Origin: Urechis unicinctus
Taxonomy: Eukaryota > Annelida > Polychaeta > Xenopneusta > Urechidae
NCBI GenBank assembly: GCA_034190875.2
Contig: CM067356.1
Coordinates: forward strand, 54,087,602 to 54,151,601
Direction of reading: 5' to 3'
DNA length: 64,000 nt
The notes beneath the pieces are model-generated. The model ran no database searches. It had not been told where the DNA came from and saw nothing but the letters and a program-made list of their open reading frames with translations. The stretch's first letter is position 1; the number at the start of each line of letters is the position of its first letter. Shown here piece by piece: positions 11,284 to 22,837 of this stretch. The translations under genes and the position numbers were made by a program.

Positions 11284-11600
11284 CGGTTTCTGTGGCGAAG
11301 TGGCATTCTGCGGCCCCGCTCGACCCACAGGTTGTGGGTTCGATCACAAGATGTGAATATCTGACTGGTACCCCGTGACAGCGATGATCACGTTCAATAT
11401 CGGTCCCATCTCTGAAAGGCGATGCACCCGACCCGATGGCTCAATCGTATCGTGATGGACCTTCGTTCTAGCGGCGTGGGTTTCGTATCCTGGTCTGGGT
11501 AACGGGTTTGTCCCAGGTGGGCACTGGCACTTAAGGGAAGCTGCTCAAACATCATAATCATCCCCACTTCGTTGTGGAAAGTGACATAAAACACCTATAT
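11284..11600 (+). mobile_element. tRNA-derived SINE, probably with two promoter heads
   Basis: Near 11,290 the string tggcgaagtgg fits a tRNA A box, and 11,337 onwards has ggttcgatcac, fitting a B box about 40 bases later. A second, weaker pair follows near 11,440 (tggctcaatcg) and 11,480 (gggtttcgtatcc). The sequence does not fold as a complete tRNA. The downstream region has a segment (gtccca ... aatcatcccca) also seen near 26.43 kb, as expected of a dispersed SINE tail. Confidence 0.5.
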
Positions 11601-13060
11601 CGCCATTTACTTTTTTTAATGTATGCTATATCAATCCATCTTAAATTCCCTGATCTTACAATCTTTCCACTGATATCCGGCATGTTTTCGCGTTCGATGG
11701 CTACGTTGTGTAAATGTATCCTCAGCTCATGATTTCGCTGTATATGCTGGAAATGCTAACTTACAGAAGAATGCCAACTTATTGGAGCTCAGTGTACAAA
11801 CAACATCAACACATCTTGTGCACTTCCATGTAAGGTATCGAGTTAAAATCTATTCGAATCAGCATTCATGGAGGGGCTACTCTCGAAATATTTATCTATC
11901 CAACATTGGCGTTATGTGTGGTATATGCTTCAAATTGCATCATTTATCCTTACCTACAGGGACTATAACGGCACAACTTCAATGCAAAAAACGTTCCCCT
12001 GCCAAAGTCGCGCAAGTTGAGTTAACCTTTCTGTACTCGATGGAAACTTGCTAAAGTTAGACCCCTGGACTTGCGATAGCTGGCGCAAGTAGCTGGCCAT
12101 GCATGGCTAGCCATGCGATATCGACGAGCATTGGGTATTTTGGAAAAACACCTATGTTTTTGTACAGCACCATGCGATTAATGTATACAGTGATAAAGAC
12201 AGGTTCAAGAAGCACTCGAATTAGACGAATAATTGACCAGTTGGTTTATTTGTTGTAACAGATTTCACAGAATTGTTCCAATAATGCATTTGTTTAATTT
12301 TATATGCGTGTGCAAAACACGTTATGTGTCTTATCTACTGTCTTCCAAGCTCAACTTCAGCTGTCGTCATCAGCAATTTTACTTATATGTAAGCATACAA
12401 AGCATAAATTTTCACATAGAATGAAATGAGACAAAATGTCATTTTAAGTGACATTCGGCACAACAAAATAGCATATTTGGTGCCAACGAATTGTTATGCG
12501 ATAACATGCTTCACCCTAATGACAAACCAATACACTTACAGTAACACGATCTAACATTGGTTAATTTTACATGCAGATGATCATCAACTATGACATATTA
12601 GAGACGCATTGCTGTGAATTTACATTTAACTGCGCGTTCTGGTTATTATAACAAATATATATTGGTATTTGCAACCAGTAATACACATCTGGGTTATGAT
12701 CTTGGATAGGAATATTTAGAACATTGATGAATGCTAAATGTTTATTTATCACTAAACAATTCTCAGAAACATATTCAACATTTAAAAAAGAGATCCCACC
12801 TGTAATATTAAAAGCTCTTCAAGGGATTAATGAAGATGTTTTAGAACATCTTTAGAGGATTTATGTCTGGGATATTTGAATGTTAATCACTATTGCAACC
12901 AAACGCTTATAAAATAATAGCATACATCATAGCATAAACAAAATAATGCGCTATCGAGAAAACATTTACCCATACACCAAGAACAATAACTGGTTGTTTA
13001 ATAGAACAAGAAGACGATGTGAATGCACATTGTCCGTGGATGTGTCTATTGGGATTGGTT
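11601..13060. other. 3' flank of the LRR receptor gene; no other gene seen
   Basis: AT-rich and non-coding. A variant poly(A) signal ATTAAA on the minus strand (about 12,997-13,002) lies some 60 bases past the predicted stop of the LRR gene and could end its transcript. A 14-bp palindrome, catggctagccatg, lies near 12,103. Confidence 0.4.
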
Positions 13061-16000
13061 TTATTTATATGCATTTGACACATCGATTTCCGCGTATATG
13101 TTACTTTCGGGCCGTGAAATAGTGGCAAGTTCCATTGGGGAATATGCTTCATTGGAATTCCCCTTTACCTCTTCCGTAGTCTTCGATGAAGCTAACCAAA
13201 TCGAACAAAATGTATTGGATGTTACTGAACATAAATAAATACTTTAACGGCCTCTTCTACAGATTAATGTCAGGTTAATGGCAAAGTTACAATATGCTCC
13301 ACCTATCTAAATTACTGACTTAAGCAGCGGTTAGGGTGGATGTATCGCATAAATGATTGACTTGAATTTTCTGTTTGGAGGAATTCATCTTACCTGGATG
13401 TCGTTGAGCATTCTTACGTACAATTAAGATGACATTCACCACGATCGATAGCAGCAGCAGCCCTCCTAAACTTGCTCCCACTGCAGGCATTAGTGCACCA
13501 CCTCCTTCTGCAACAAATAAATCATCCACGTTGTGTCATTTTGCGTGAAAACTCATGGCTATTACCGAGCTTTTTGTGTACGCAAATTACACAAAGTACA
13601 AATCCAGAAAACAAATATTTTCAATTTCAAAATTAAGATACCATTTTGATGATGTTGCGTGGTTGTTGGCAATGTCTCTGGAGTAAAATCACGTACTGAG
13701 GTAGCTAAGTAACCATAAACAGCACAACAGTAAATACAGGATATTGAATTTATAATCACAAAGACACCTGACGATAAGTAGTTAAATAATTTAAATCGGA
13801 TGGAGACATCTGCGTAGGATTGCATTTGATTCATATTTACATAAATAGGTCGATAATAAAGAGTTGTTATTTACGGCTGCAGAGGTCTTCAATGGTAATG
13901 CTGCCCCATTCTCTGGCATGGAGTCTAGCCGGCGTGGCACACGGTGTACTGTCAGACGCTAGGTCTGTGAAGTTTGCTATATCTGATGTACTCGTTTCAA
14001 ATGAGTTCATCCAACTGATGGAACAATCACAATGCATAGAGTCAGGGTTCATCAAGTACAATCTGGAAAACGTGCGATTCAATAGACGGATGTCTGGAAT
14101 AGTTTCTAATCCAATGTCGCGCAAGTCAAGATGCTGAAGTCGTGGACTAATAGAGATGAGCTGAAAGAGGATTTCTGGTGACACTGCTCCGATGCTGTTG
14201 TTCCTGAGGTCAAGGGCTTCAAGCGATGCGTTCAAAGGTAGAATATTGGGCATTTGTTGTAAGAGATTGTTGCTCAAATTCAACGAAATCAAGTTCATGC
14301 GATCAAATCTATAGTTCGGGACACCTGTTATGGCGTTATCTTGAAGACACAGCGTCTGTAGAGTTGAAGTGTGAAAGATCGGAACCGTGGTTAATCGATT
14401 GCCGTTTTACTTCAATATCCTGAGACGAGGCGTTTTGTACAGAGCAGCGGTACGTTATCACGTTATTACTCAGATACAGGTATTGGAAATTATTGTGTTC
14501 TGGCAAGTAGGTGAAATTTGGGAACTTGGTCAGACGATTGTCGGTCATACTGAGGTGATTAAGGACTGATTTGTTGTGAAAGAAGAGCGGTTGCACAGAA
14601 TCGATTTGGTTGCTGTCAGCTTTGAAGAATTGGACAGACTTGGGGATTGAATTTTCAGGCACCACCCTTATACGATTAAATGATAAATCGATACTGTACA
14701 AGTAAGACATTTCGGTAAATATGTTACTTTCAATAACTTCAATTAGATTGTTTTTTGCATCAAACTTATTAAGGGAGTTCTTTATACTTGGCAAATATGG
14801 CAGTGCTGTGAGTCGATTGTGGGACACGCTCAGAGAATACAGGGCTGTTTCATTGAAGGCACCATCCGGGATGAATGTTATCAAATTTCCGTCTAAACTG
14901 ACATATATAAGGTTTCTAAATTCCTGAAATTCGTTGCTCCTTATCATTACGATTAGATTATTAGCAGCGTAAAGAAAACGCAAATTGTATTTGATGCTGT
15001 GGAATGACGGCAATGCTCGCAGTCGATTGTTCGATACATTTAATGTTCTCAAAGAGGTTCCATTGAAGGCATTGTCGGAGATGACGGATATGGCATTGTC
15101 TTGTAGATAGACATATTGCAGTCCTCGTGAGTGACGGAATGTGTCAGGACCCAGCGCACTAAGTCGATTATTTGACAGGTATAGATATCTCAAGGAGCTT
15201 CCGTTGAAGGCATTGTCTGAGATGGAGCTGATTATGTTGTTTCGCAGATAGACATATCGTAATGTATTGAAGTCACGAAATGCTTCATCGCCCAGGATTT
15301 CAATTGCATTATATTCCGCATCGATCCTATAGAGTGTATTTCTAATACCGTAGAAGGAGGGCAGCGCTTTCAATTGATTATTTGACAGGTACAGATATCT
15401 CAAGGAGGTCCCGTTGAAGGCATTGTCTGAGATGGAGCTGATTATGTTGTTTCGCAGATAGACATATCGTAATGTATTGAAGTCACGAAATGCTTCATCG
15501 CCCAGGATTTCAATTGCATTATATTCCGCATCGATCCTATAGAGTGTATTTCTAATACCGTAGAAGGAGGGCAGCGCTTTCAATTGATTATTTGACAGGA
15601 ACAGATATCTCAAGGAGGTCCCGTTGAAGGCATTGTCTGAGATGGAGCTGAGTAGATTGTTTCGCAGATAGACATATTGTAGTGCATTGAAGTCACGAAA
15701 TGCGTCATCGCCCAGGGTTTCAATTGCATTATATTCCGCTTCGATCCTATAGAGTGTATTTCTAATACCGTAGAAGGAGGGCAGCGCTTTCAATTGATTA
15801 TTTGACAGGAACAGATATCTCAAGGAGGTCCCGTTGAAGGCATTGTCTGAGATGGAGCTGAGTAGATTGTTTCGCAGATAGACATATTGTAGTGCATTGA
15901 AGTCACGAAATGCTTCATCGCCCAGGGTTTCAATTGCATTATATTCCGCATCGATCCTATAGAGTGTATTTCTAATACCGTAGAAGGAGGGCAGCGCTTT

Positions 16001-16852
16001 CAATTGATTATTTGACAGGTATATATGTCTCAAGGAGGTCCCGTTGAAGGCATTGTCTGAGATGGAGCTGATTATGTTGTTTCGCAGATAGACATTTCGT
16101 AATGTATTGAAGTCACGAAATGCTTCATCCCCAATGGCTACTATAGCATTTGAATCAGCGAAGATAGTATGCAGCGTACCACTCGCAACGTGGAAAGAGG
16201 GTAGGTTTCGTAGTTGGTTATTTGATATGTGAAGTGTTGTCACAGAATTGTTATACAATGCATCATCACCCAGTGTTTCTATTGCGTTGAAATCTACGAT
16301 TATTGTTGACAGCGTGCTTCGAACACTGTGCAGGGTAGGCAGCGATCTCAATCGGTTATTTGATAGATATAATGTCGACAAGATCGTTCCATTGAATGCG
16401 TCATCAGAAATGAATGCTATACGATTGTAGTTTAAATCCACAGAGCTTAGTTTACTACACCCATAAAATGTTTCTTTGTTCAGGCTTTCTATTTCGTTAG
16501 AAGACGCACCAATATAAGACAGTGTATCACGGACACCATGCAACGAAGGCAGAACTTTCAATCGGTTATCATTAATGTATAAACTGGACAAGACGGTTCC
16601 ACCAAAGGCTCTGTCTGAGATGTAGCTTATGTGGTTGTGTCCTAAGCTTATCGTCCTAAGTCGGCGAAATGTCTGAAATGTATTCGCTCGGACCGATGTC
16701 AGATGACCGCTTACTATATAAACCTCGGAGACATTTGGATGAATCTCATCAACAGGGACTTCTGTCAAGTCATCACCAAACGAGTAGAAGTCCAATGAAG
16801 CACAGCGAGGAAACAGAATCCATAGCAACAACGCACACATGGCGCCCCCCAT
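13061..16852 (-). pseudogene. LRR receptor, type I membrane protein, four exons (lesioned copy)
   Basis: Exons (minus strand): 16852-13875, 13704-13642, 13507-13394, 13191-13061. All three introns are GT-AG and phase 1, and all joins stay in frame. Exon 1 encodes a signal peptide (MGGAMCALLLWILFPRCAS), some 35-40 leucine-rich repeats of 23-24 residues, and a C-terminal LRR cap with four cysteines (HCDCSISW ... STPC ... EDLC). Exon 2 is a Thr/Pro-rich stalk. Exon 3 holds the membrane helix (GASLGGLLLLSIVVNVILIV) followed by RK. Exon 4 is a 42-residue tail with tyrosines in YSPM (YxxM, the type bound by PI3-kinase SH2 domains), NIYAEI and NAYK. Oddity: near 14,452 the LRR frame shifts by one base, and in the new frame a TAA stands at 14,407-14,409. 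LRR homology continues on both sides. As it stands, translation gives only an 838-residue secreted LRR protein. This is a pseudogene, a null allele or an assembly error. The intact product would be about 1,094 residues. Confidence 0.85.
15184..16135 (-). repeat. 210-bp tandem array inside the LRR exon
   Basis: Four full units (starting near 15,184, 15,394, 15,604 and 15,814) plus a partial fifth. Each unit encodes 70 residues, that is three LRRs. Units 1 and 2 are identical over about 170 bases, and units 3 and 4 differ at only a few positions. The variable residues are concentrated in a few places (NNIISS/NNLLSS, IDAEY/IEAEY, EIL/ETL, NTLRY/NALQY). Confidence 0.95.
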
Positions 16853-16868
16853 CCTTAATGGTTAGTGC
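16853..16868 (-). other. Possible 5' UTR piece with upstream splice acceptor
   Basis: On the minus strand the sequence tatccatttcag precedes gcactaaccattaagg and the ATG at 16,852. This looks like a splice acceptor, implying an untranslated upstream exon. That exon was not located. Confidence 0.35.
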
Positions 16869-16941
16869 CTGAAATGGATATTGGATAATGTAATAAATGA
16901 ATGTAGTTAGAATCCCAATCGATTATCAATATCACCTATAG

Positions 16942-17262
<321 letters not shown>

Positions 17263-18379
17263 TGAATACGATCTTGAAAAGGGGTCATGATTGTCCCCAT
17301 GTGCTTTACACGTTCAGGTGTGCGCGTGTCTGAGTATGAACATCAGAACACCTGTGTGAATCAGCAGTCATGAGCATCATTTCAATTTGAATCCTTAGGT
17401 GACCTAGGGTAGATGCTTCAAGCTATTGATAGAAAGTTAAGACAATTAATGAAGTATTTACAAACATGCATCAATTCTTCATATATACGCATTCTTGTAC
17501 ACATAATTTCCCCATCATTATGTGTTTAAGATACCGTGACCAAAAACTACTAAATCGAACCTGGAACACACAACCCGTTGACAGGACACCCGCCAAAACA
17601 CCATGCCAAGAGGGTACATCGACCAACGTACTCACCCGTTGAGGTATATGTCTGCTTCAGTGGTTAACCGTCTGAACTCAGTGATATCCTCTCAATTAGT
17701 CCCTGCTAGAATATGCTCTGGGTAAATGCTTGTTATGGTAGAGCAGGGAGAGTTGTCAGAGATTAATCAGCGCCGACAATTGCTATCTTCCAACTGTCAT
17801 CTATTCTGTCGACCTCTTATTTAAAATGCGCAGTTCAACAGGGTGACAAAGGTGGTAGCTGAGTAGTAGCAATCATCAGCGAAGTAATGAACTGCAGAAG
17901 ATTATATCATTTCATTTGGATGAATGAGGGCACAAAAATATGCTATACTGTTTCGTCAAACCCTTTGTTATTATTTGTGTGGCTGAACATTAAGTAAAAC
18001 ATGGCCAATGGTGGCTGCATTTCGGTTGAATAATTGTGAATTATATGAGAGTGGCCCCTCCACACAGTCGCGAGCCAGCTCTGTATACCAGGAAGTGGCT
18101 CGGATATGGCGTGTTTATCGCTGAAGGGGCAACGCCTGTGACAAGTCTCCGAGGACAGCTTGGAACCAGTTTGGTTAGATTTGATTTCTATGGACTTTTG
18201 AAAACAACTCACTCCTTACATTAGATCTGATGTTGGGCGTGTCTTTAAGTTTGCTACGTTCACACAATCCTATGGCAAGGGGCTTTCTTATTTAAAGGTG
18301 AATACAAAAATACATAACTGATTGCCAGCAGTTAAGGTTTGCAAGTCAAGCGAAACGGTAGTATAGAGAGTGGCGGTTC
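17263..18379. other. Non-coding stretch with a dispersed repeat at 18,040-18,330
   Basis: No gene was recognised. The segment 18,040-18,330 shares ordered blocks with 8,156-8,450 (accaggaagtg, atatggcgtg, gctacgttca, ggctttcttattt-aaagg-gaatac) and abuts the left side of the unnamed coding block. Confidence 0.5.
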
Positions 18380-18650
18380 TTGCGCACCGCCACTCATCCA
18401 TACAATTCCCCCTTTGGCAGCTGACTTTCCATGCTAGAAATGCGTATCCCACCATTTGCAATGTTGTCGAAACCGACACTAGAGTCGCAATCGTTCCTAC
18501 ATTGGTTCCAACCTCTTCTATATCGTCGTCCGACAAATTGTGGTCTATTTCCTCCTCTACGGAATCCATGTCTGTTGCAATAGTGTCTATCTTTTTTCTA
18601 TATCGTCCACCTTTTTCTCTATAATTCGCATTGTGTAGTAGAAATGATAC
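18380..18650 (-). pseudogene. Coiled-coil, acidic segment downstream of the HTH gene
   Basis: The minus strand encodes short charged heptad-like stretches (for example MRIIEKKVDDIEK, then EEEIDHNLSDDDIEEV), followed by a hydrophobic part (ATLVSVSTTLQMVGYAFLAW). They lie in different frames, so this is probably the broken continuation of the helix-turn-helix protein or its neighbour. The family was not recognised. Confidence 0.35.
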
Positions 18651-18653
18651 ACA

Positions 18654-18917
18654 CTAGGGATGCCATATCGTAGCGGTGTGTGGAATGTATTTCTTAGGTG
18701 GGGCTACTTCCCATATCCAGTGTAGTAGACTTTGGTGGGTTTTTCTTGGGGGCCTCCGGTGGCGCCTCTCGGATTCCTCCATAGAGGTTGTTCCTGTATT
18801 CCATATTCTATAGAGTCTACTTGTACCGATACCATAGTTTTTTCGAATCTGCTCTGCCGGAACCTTCCCTTGTAAATCGCGGATTTCTTGTATTTGTTTC
18901 TCGGATAGATGTTGCAT
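18654..18917 (-). CDS. Helix-turn-helix protein, 87 residues (possibly truncated)
   Basis: The start at 18,917 gives MQHLSEKQIQEIRDLQGKVP, then AEQIRKNYGIGTSRLYRIWN. This is a classic helix-turn-helix of the resolvase/transposase/homeodomain-like kind: first helix SEKQIQEIRDLQ, then AEQIRKNYG, then the recognition helix TSRLYRIWN. A basic segment (RRHRRPPRK) follows. The protein likely binds DNA. It lies on the same strand as, and downstream of, the large broken coding block at 19.25-21.59 kb, from which it is separated by short tandem repeats. The C-terminal part after about residue 60 has poorer protein character, so the original product may have been longer. The family was not identified; a regulator or DNA-binding factor of a mobile element is my inference. 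Confidence 0.45.
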   Translation of the reverse strand: MQHLSEKQIQEIRDLQGKVPAEQIRKNYGIGTSRLYRIWNTGTTSMEESERRHRRPPRKTHQSLLHWIWEVAPPKKYIPHTATIWHP

Positions 18918-19017
18918 TGTGTGTACCGTACCAACACCAAAGTTCAATACATGGGATGGATATACCAGCGTCCGCTTTTGTATGCCACCACAAGCAAGGT
19001 GTACTCCGGTATGTTTT

Positions 19018-19110
19018 CCAACCATACCACACTCCTACCATACTATACCCCACTCTTACTATACTATACGACACTCCTACCATACTTTACCACACTCCTT
19101 CCACAAGCTC
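19018..19110. repeat. Irregular short tandem repeat, 22-25 bp
   Basis: About four imperfect units on the pattern catactatac-cacactcctac, located between the HTH gene and the large coding block. Confidence 0.7.
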
Positions 19111-19142
19111 CCACAGCCCACCTGGTATAGCGCTATACTAGG

Positions 19143-19206
19143 CTACAACAATACTGCAACAATGCTACAACAATGCTACAACAATGCTACAACACTACTA
19201 CAACAT
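19143..19206. repeat. 11-bp tandem repeat
   Basis: Imperfect copies of caacaatgcta (about five), adjacent to the preceding tandem array. Confidence 0.8.
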
Positions 19207-19253
19207 GGAAGGCTGCTAGTTTGTCCATCTAACTAGTGTAGCCAATCTATCCT

Positions 19254-21590
19254 TCATCTTTTGTGGAGTAGTGCCTGGATCGCCCTATCTTGTAGAGAGT
19301 ATCGTTTTTTCTCGAAGCTGGCAAAGCCATCCACTGCCAGCATTTCTTTTTCGAGGTACCCGCAAACCGGCACACTCTCGCCATAGAGGTCCCCATTGTC
19401 GTCTACTGGTTGCAAGTATAGAAGAGACTGCTCGTTGCCTCGATAGGCTATGTGTTGGCAGTTGTACTCGCCAGGTGCCATATCGATCGCTCTATAGATC
19501 TCTTTTCGTTTTGGCGGCGGAACCACTTCTACGTGTGTCAGCTTTTTTTCTCCCTCCTGGCGTGCTAGTTCTTCATCTACGTCCTCTAGGCCTTCCAATG
19601 CGATCAGGCACTCCATTGTAGGGTAAGTTCGAACTTCTATCGGATTCCAAACGATTTTTAGCAACCTATTTCGAAGGTCTTGGAAGGGCAGATATCGATT
19701 TCTAGGTGCTGCTGCTGGCCTATATCCAGTGGAATCCAAGCTATCGTTCTTGTGCGGAAATCTACAGCGGTCTCGAACAACTTAGAGCCAACCCCTAGTA
19801 TAGCTCATAAACGACGAGTTTCCCATACCAGCACGATATCCATCTCCGGTAGGGTAGGGTTGTGGTCGTGGAGAACAACACGTCTCCCACCTATTCCATC
19901 CGTTGTAAGATATCCTAGAATTGTATACTGCTTGGGAGCTTCCCCAGGCACTATAGACACTTTGGTGGTGTTTTCTAGCATAGATCGTTCGACTCGGCGT
20001 CTTTCTTTCTTTTGATATACGCCTTCCTGGATGCTAATCGGTCTGCAAGGTCTTCGATCTTCTTCCTCCGCTCTTCTCGTAGGGCAGCTAGCTGACCGGT
20101 ATGGGCCTCTAGCCATATATGTGCTTGCTCTCTCCAGTTTTTGGCATTGCAAGCCTCTTCTATCTCCAACAAGAGTTCCTCTCGTTTTCGGGTGGACAAG
20201 ACGGAGATCGTTCTTCTAGCAGCTATCTCGGGTATCTCGTGGAGTTCGCTTTTGGAATAGTCTAGACCAATAGCCTGGCATTTATCTTGTCTCTAGCAAA
20301 AGGACACTGTAGGCGTTGGAGGCAGAAGTGGGTGGATATCGGGTGCTTCCGGATGCAATCGGGTTGGGCGCATCGAAGTCGCTAGTATCGTTTCTCCATC
20401 TTTTGTATAGCAGCGTAGCGGGGCGAGCTCTACGGATTTGTTCTCGTCGTCTATCGATGGAAGAATATCTACTCGATATATGGGGCAATTGCGGAAACCG
20501 AAGTCCCCAGCAGCCCAAACGATGGCTTTCTCCCAATTTGCATCGGAGTCGACGTTGGCTTTCAAAGGATGGACTCGGATACCAGAAATACGACCTGTAG
20601 TGCGATGTGCTTTCCAAGCCACAAATATCGTACCCAATTCGCGAGCGGAGAGTACCAGGCACCTATCCAAACATTTGGCTAGGGTGTTCCATTGGTACGA
20701 TGGAGGTTGCGCAACGAATAGTGGTGTTTTTCTCGGAGATACGAGGCAGAGAGTGTCCCAAAAGAGTTCGTCATCATTGTCCACAGAGAGGTCTGTCCCA
20801 TTGCACGCGTACAACGAGACCTCGATTCGGGATCAATCCCTAGCTTGCTCATCTAGATGCGAGAAGGTCTTGAGGAGGTGTTTCTTTGGGCAATCGACAT
20901 AGTCGGCTAGATGGCCACCAATTGGTTCTCGTATCTCTGTCGCTTCTAAGTTAGAGACGACCTTGTTGTAGATTTTCGTTCGTATCGTATAGCCCCTCTC
21001 GCAGGTTTGGATCCAACTGCAGTCGGTGTTGTCGAGAATAGTGGGTTGGTCTCTGGACATAGCTGACGATATATCTCCCTGCTCTTCGAAGTGCCTGGTG
21101 CCCACTAGGCAGGAGAATAGTTTGGCCCTATCGTGTACTCCAGAGTAGTCTCGCGTATAGTCGATCGCATAGATGCCATATCCGTGTGCTAGGAGCTGTT
21201 GTTGGAACGATGGGAGCCTCGACTGCAAAATATCCATTGGAACTCCAGACGCTGCTACTTTGCTTCTTCAGGATATAGAGCTTTCCAGGTCTCTTTTGGA
21301 ATGCTGGTCGGTATCTTTCCCGATTCGGTCGAGTGTATTGTGTATTGTTCCCCATACACCACTTCCACACAGGACTATGGTGTGTTGCAGTGCAATGTGC
21401 CGGAAGGTCATATCCTCGCCAAGTGTCTCCCCATCGGCCATAGGGAATTTGGATACCACTTTTTCGCCATTCCATTCTCTCCGCTCGTACAGTGCTTTGC
21501 CTCAAAAGGAGGTATAGTCGCACTTTCGCAAATGCCCGAACACATAGAGATCGTCTACAAATGCGAGGAGGCCAGATGGGGGTCGTAAGT
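19254..21590 (-). pseudogene. Broken large coding block, unnamed family, replication-initiator-like motifs
   Basis: The minus strand carries successive stretches of convincing protein sequence, all co-oriented and mostly in one frame, over about 2.3 kb. Composition is visibly GC-richer than the flanks. Noted segments: LYERREWNGEKVVSKFPMAD and FRHIALQHTIVLCGSGVWGT (21.3-21.5 kb); HGYGIYAIDYTRDYSG and TIRTKIYNKVVSNLE (20.9-21.2 kb); SRIEVSLYACNGTD and ANWEKAIVWAAGDFGFRNCP (20.3-20.8 kb); a charged coiled coil (LREERRKKIEDLADRLA, about 20.0-20.2 kb); and a C-terminal part ending near 19,254. A tyrosine-lysine KIYNK segment followed by an RIEVSLY segment resembles the paired motifs of rolling-circle-type replication initiators. 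That link is inference only. The block is broken, with about half a dozen interruptions, and is handled here as the fossil of a possible mobile or virus-like element. Confidence 0.5.
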
Positions 21591-22060
21591 TCTCCCTTTG
21601 TTGTCCACTAGATAGTCCACTTCCGCTATATCGGTACCAGGTTGCTGTCGTATGTGTTTCCTAGTAGGAGATGCGCAGACAGCGATTTGTGTGCCCGAGT
21701 GCCCTTTTGTTGTAGCGATATGCTCTTTCGACTACATTTGTTCAAATGGAGTGTGCTTTGGCTACCTATAGTGTCCAATCGCAGCTGCCAGGTTGCTTGC
21801 TAAATGTCGCCAAATTCTGGGAGAGCCTTTGTATAGACAATGTTGGAATGGAAGGCTAGTTGGCCCGAATGGAGACGAGACCGAATGGAGAACATGCTGG
21901 GAGGCTTGTTGGTTCGAATATGCAAACAAAGAAAACAGGGTAGCCGTAGCAGAAATTTGCGCCTTTGTAACTCTCTCCCTTCGATTCGAAGAGGTGGATA
22001 GCCGCCAACAGTGAGCACACCTTGGCCTATGGGCACACTAGTTTACCTAAAAACTAGCAG
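21591..22060. other. Right flank of the broken block; nothing recognised
   Basis: GC-moderate sequence with short open frames on both strands but no motif I recognise. It may contain further decayed N-terminal sequence of the neighbouring block. Confidence 0.35.
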
Positions 22061-22064
22061 TATT

Positions 22065-22451
22065 TTATACACATAAAAATATATATATATATACATATAT
22101 ACACATACATGTTTATATGTATATATATAATCATATCATATATGTATAATTATATTTATATATATATATATGTGTGTGTGTGTTTATATGTATATGTATA
22201 ATATAAATATATATATAATTGTATATTACACATATATACATATATATATATATCTAAATAAATATAAACATATATAAATATATACATATATATACACATA
22301 TATATATATATATATTTATCTATATATATATATATTTATATATATATGTATATATATATATATATGTGTGTTTACATGTATATATATAATTATATTATAT
22401 CTGGATAATAATATTATATATGTATAATTATAATCATATATATACATATAC

Positions 22452-22497
<46 letters not shown>

Positions 22498-22614
22498 ATA
22501 TATATATGTTTATATGTACATGTATAAATATAAATATATATATAATTGTATATTGCAAATATATATATATAAAAATATATACATATATAATAAAAATATA
22601 TATATATATACATC

Positions 22615-22683
<69 letters not shown>

Positions 22684-22735
22684 ATATATATATATATATA
22701 TATATATATCTATTTATTTATTTATTTATGCACAC
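22065..22735. repeat. Compound AT-rich microsatellite
   Basis: About 670 bases of TA, TATG, TGTG and TTTA short repeats. Several long open frames (Tyr/Ile repeats) cross it on both strands and are artefacts. Confidence 0.95.
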
Positions 22736-22837
22736 ATTTATATTTACCTCATTGCCAGTAACTCAAGGCTTAGACCGTATGTGTACATCAATCAGATATA
22801 TTGTAGTCCCAATATCTCTGACAAATTAACAATAGTA

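Noticed and set aside
11284-11360. A genuine tRNA gene
   Set aside because: A- and B-box strings are present, but I could not pair acceptor and anticodon stems; a SINE head explains it better.
12100-12120. A 14-bp palindrome, catggctagccatg
   Set aside because: Isolated, short, and without a partner structure or gene context.
14387-14927. Plus-strand open frames across the LRR gene
   Set aside because: They are antisense shadows of the LRR exon.
22514-22829. Tyr/Ile-rich open frames on both strands
   Set aside because: Translations of TA-rich microsatellite sequence.
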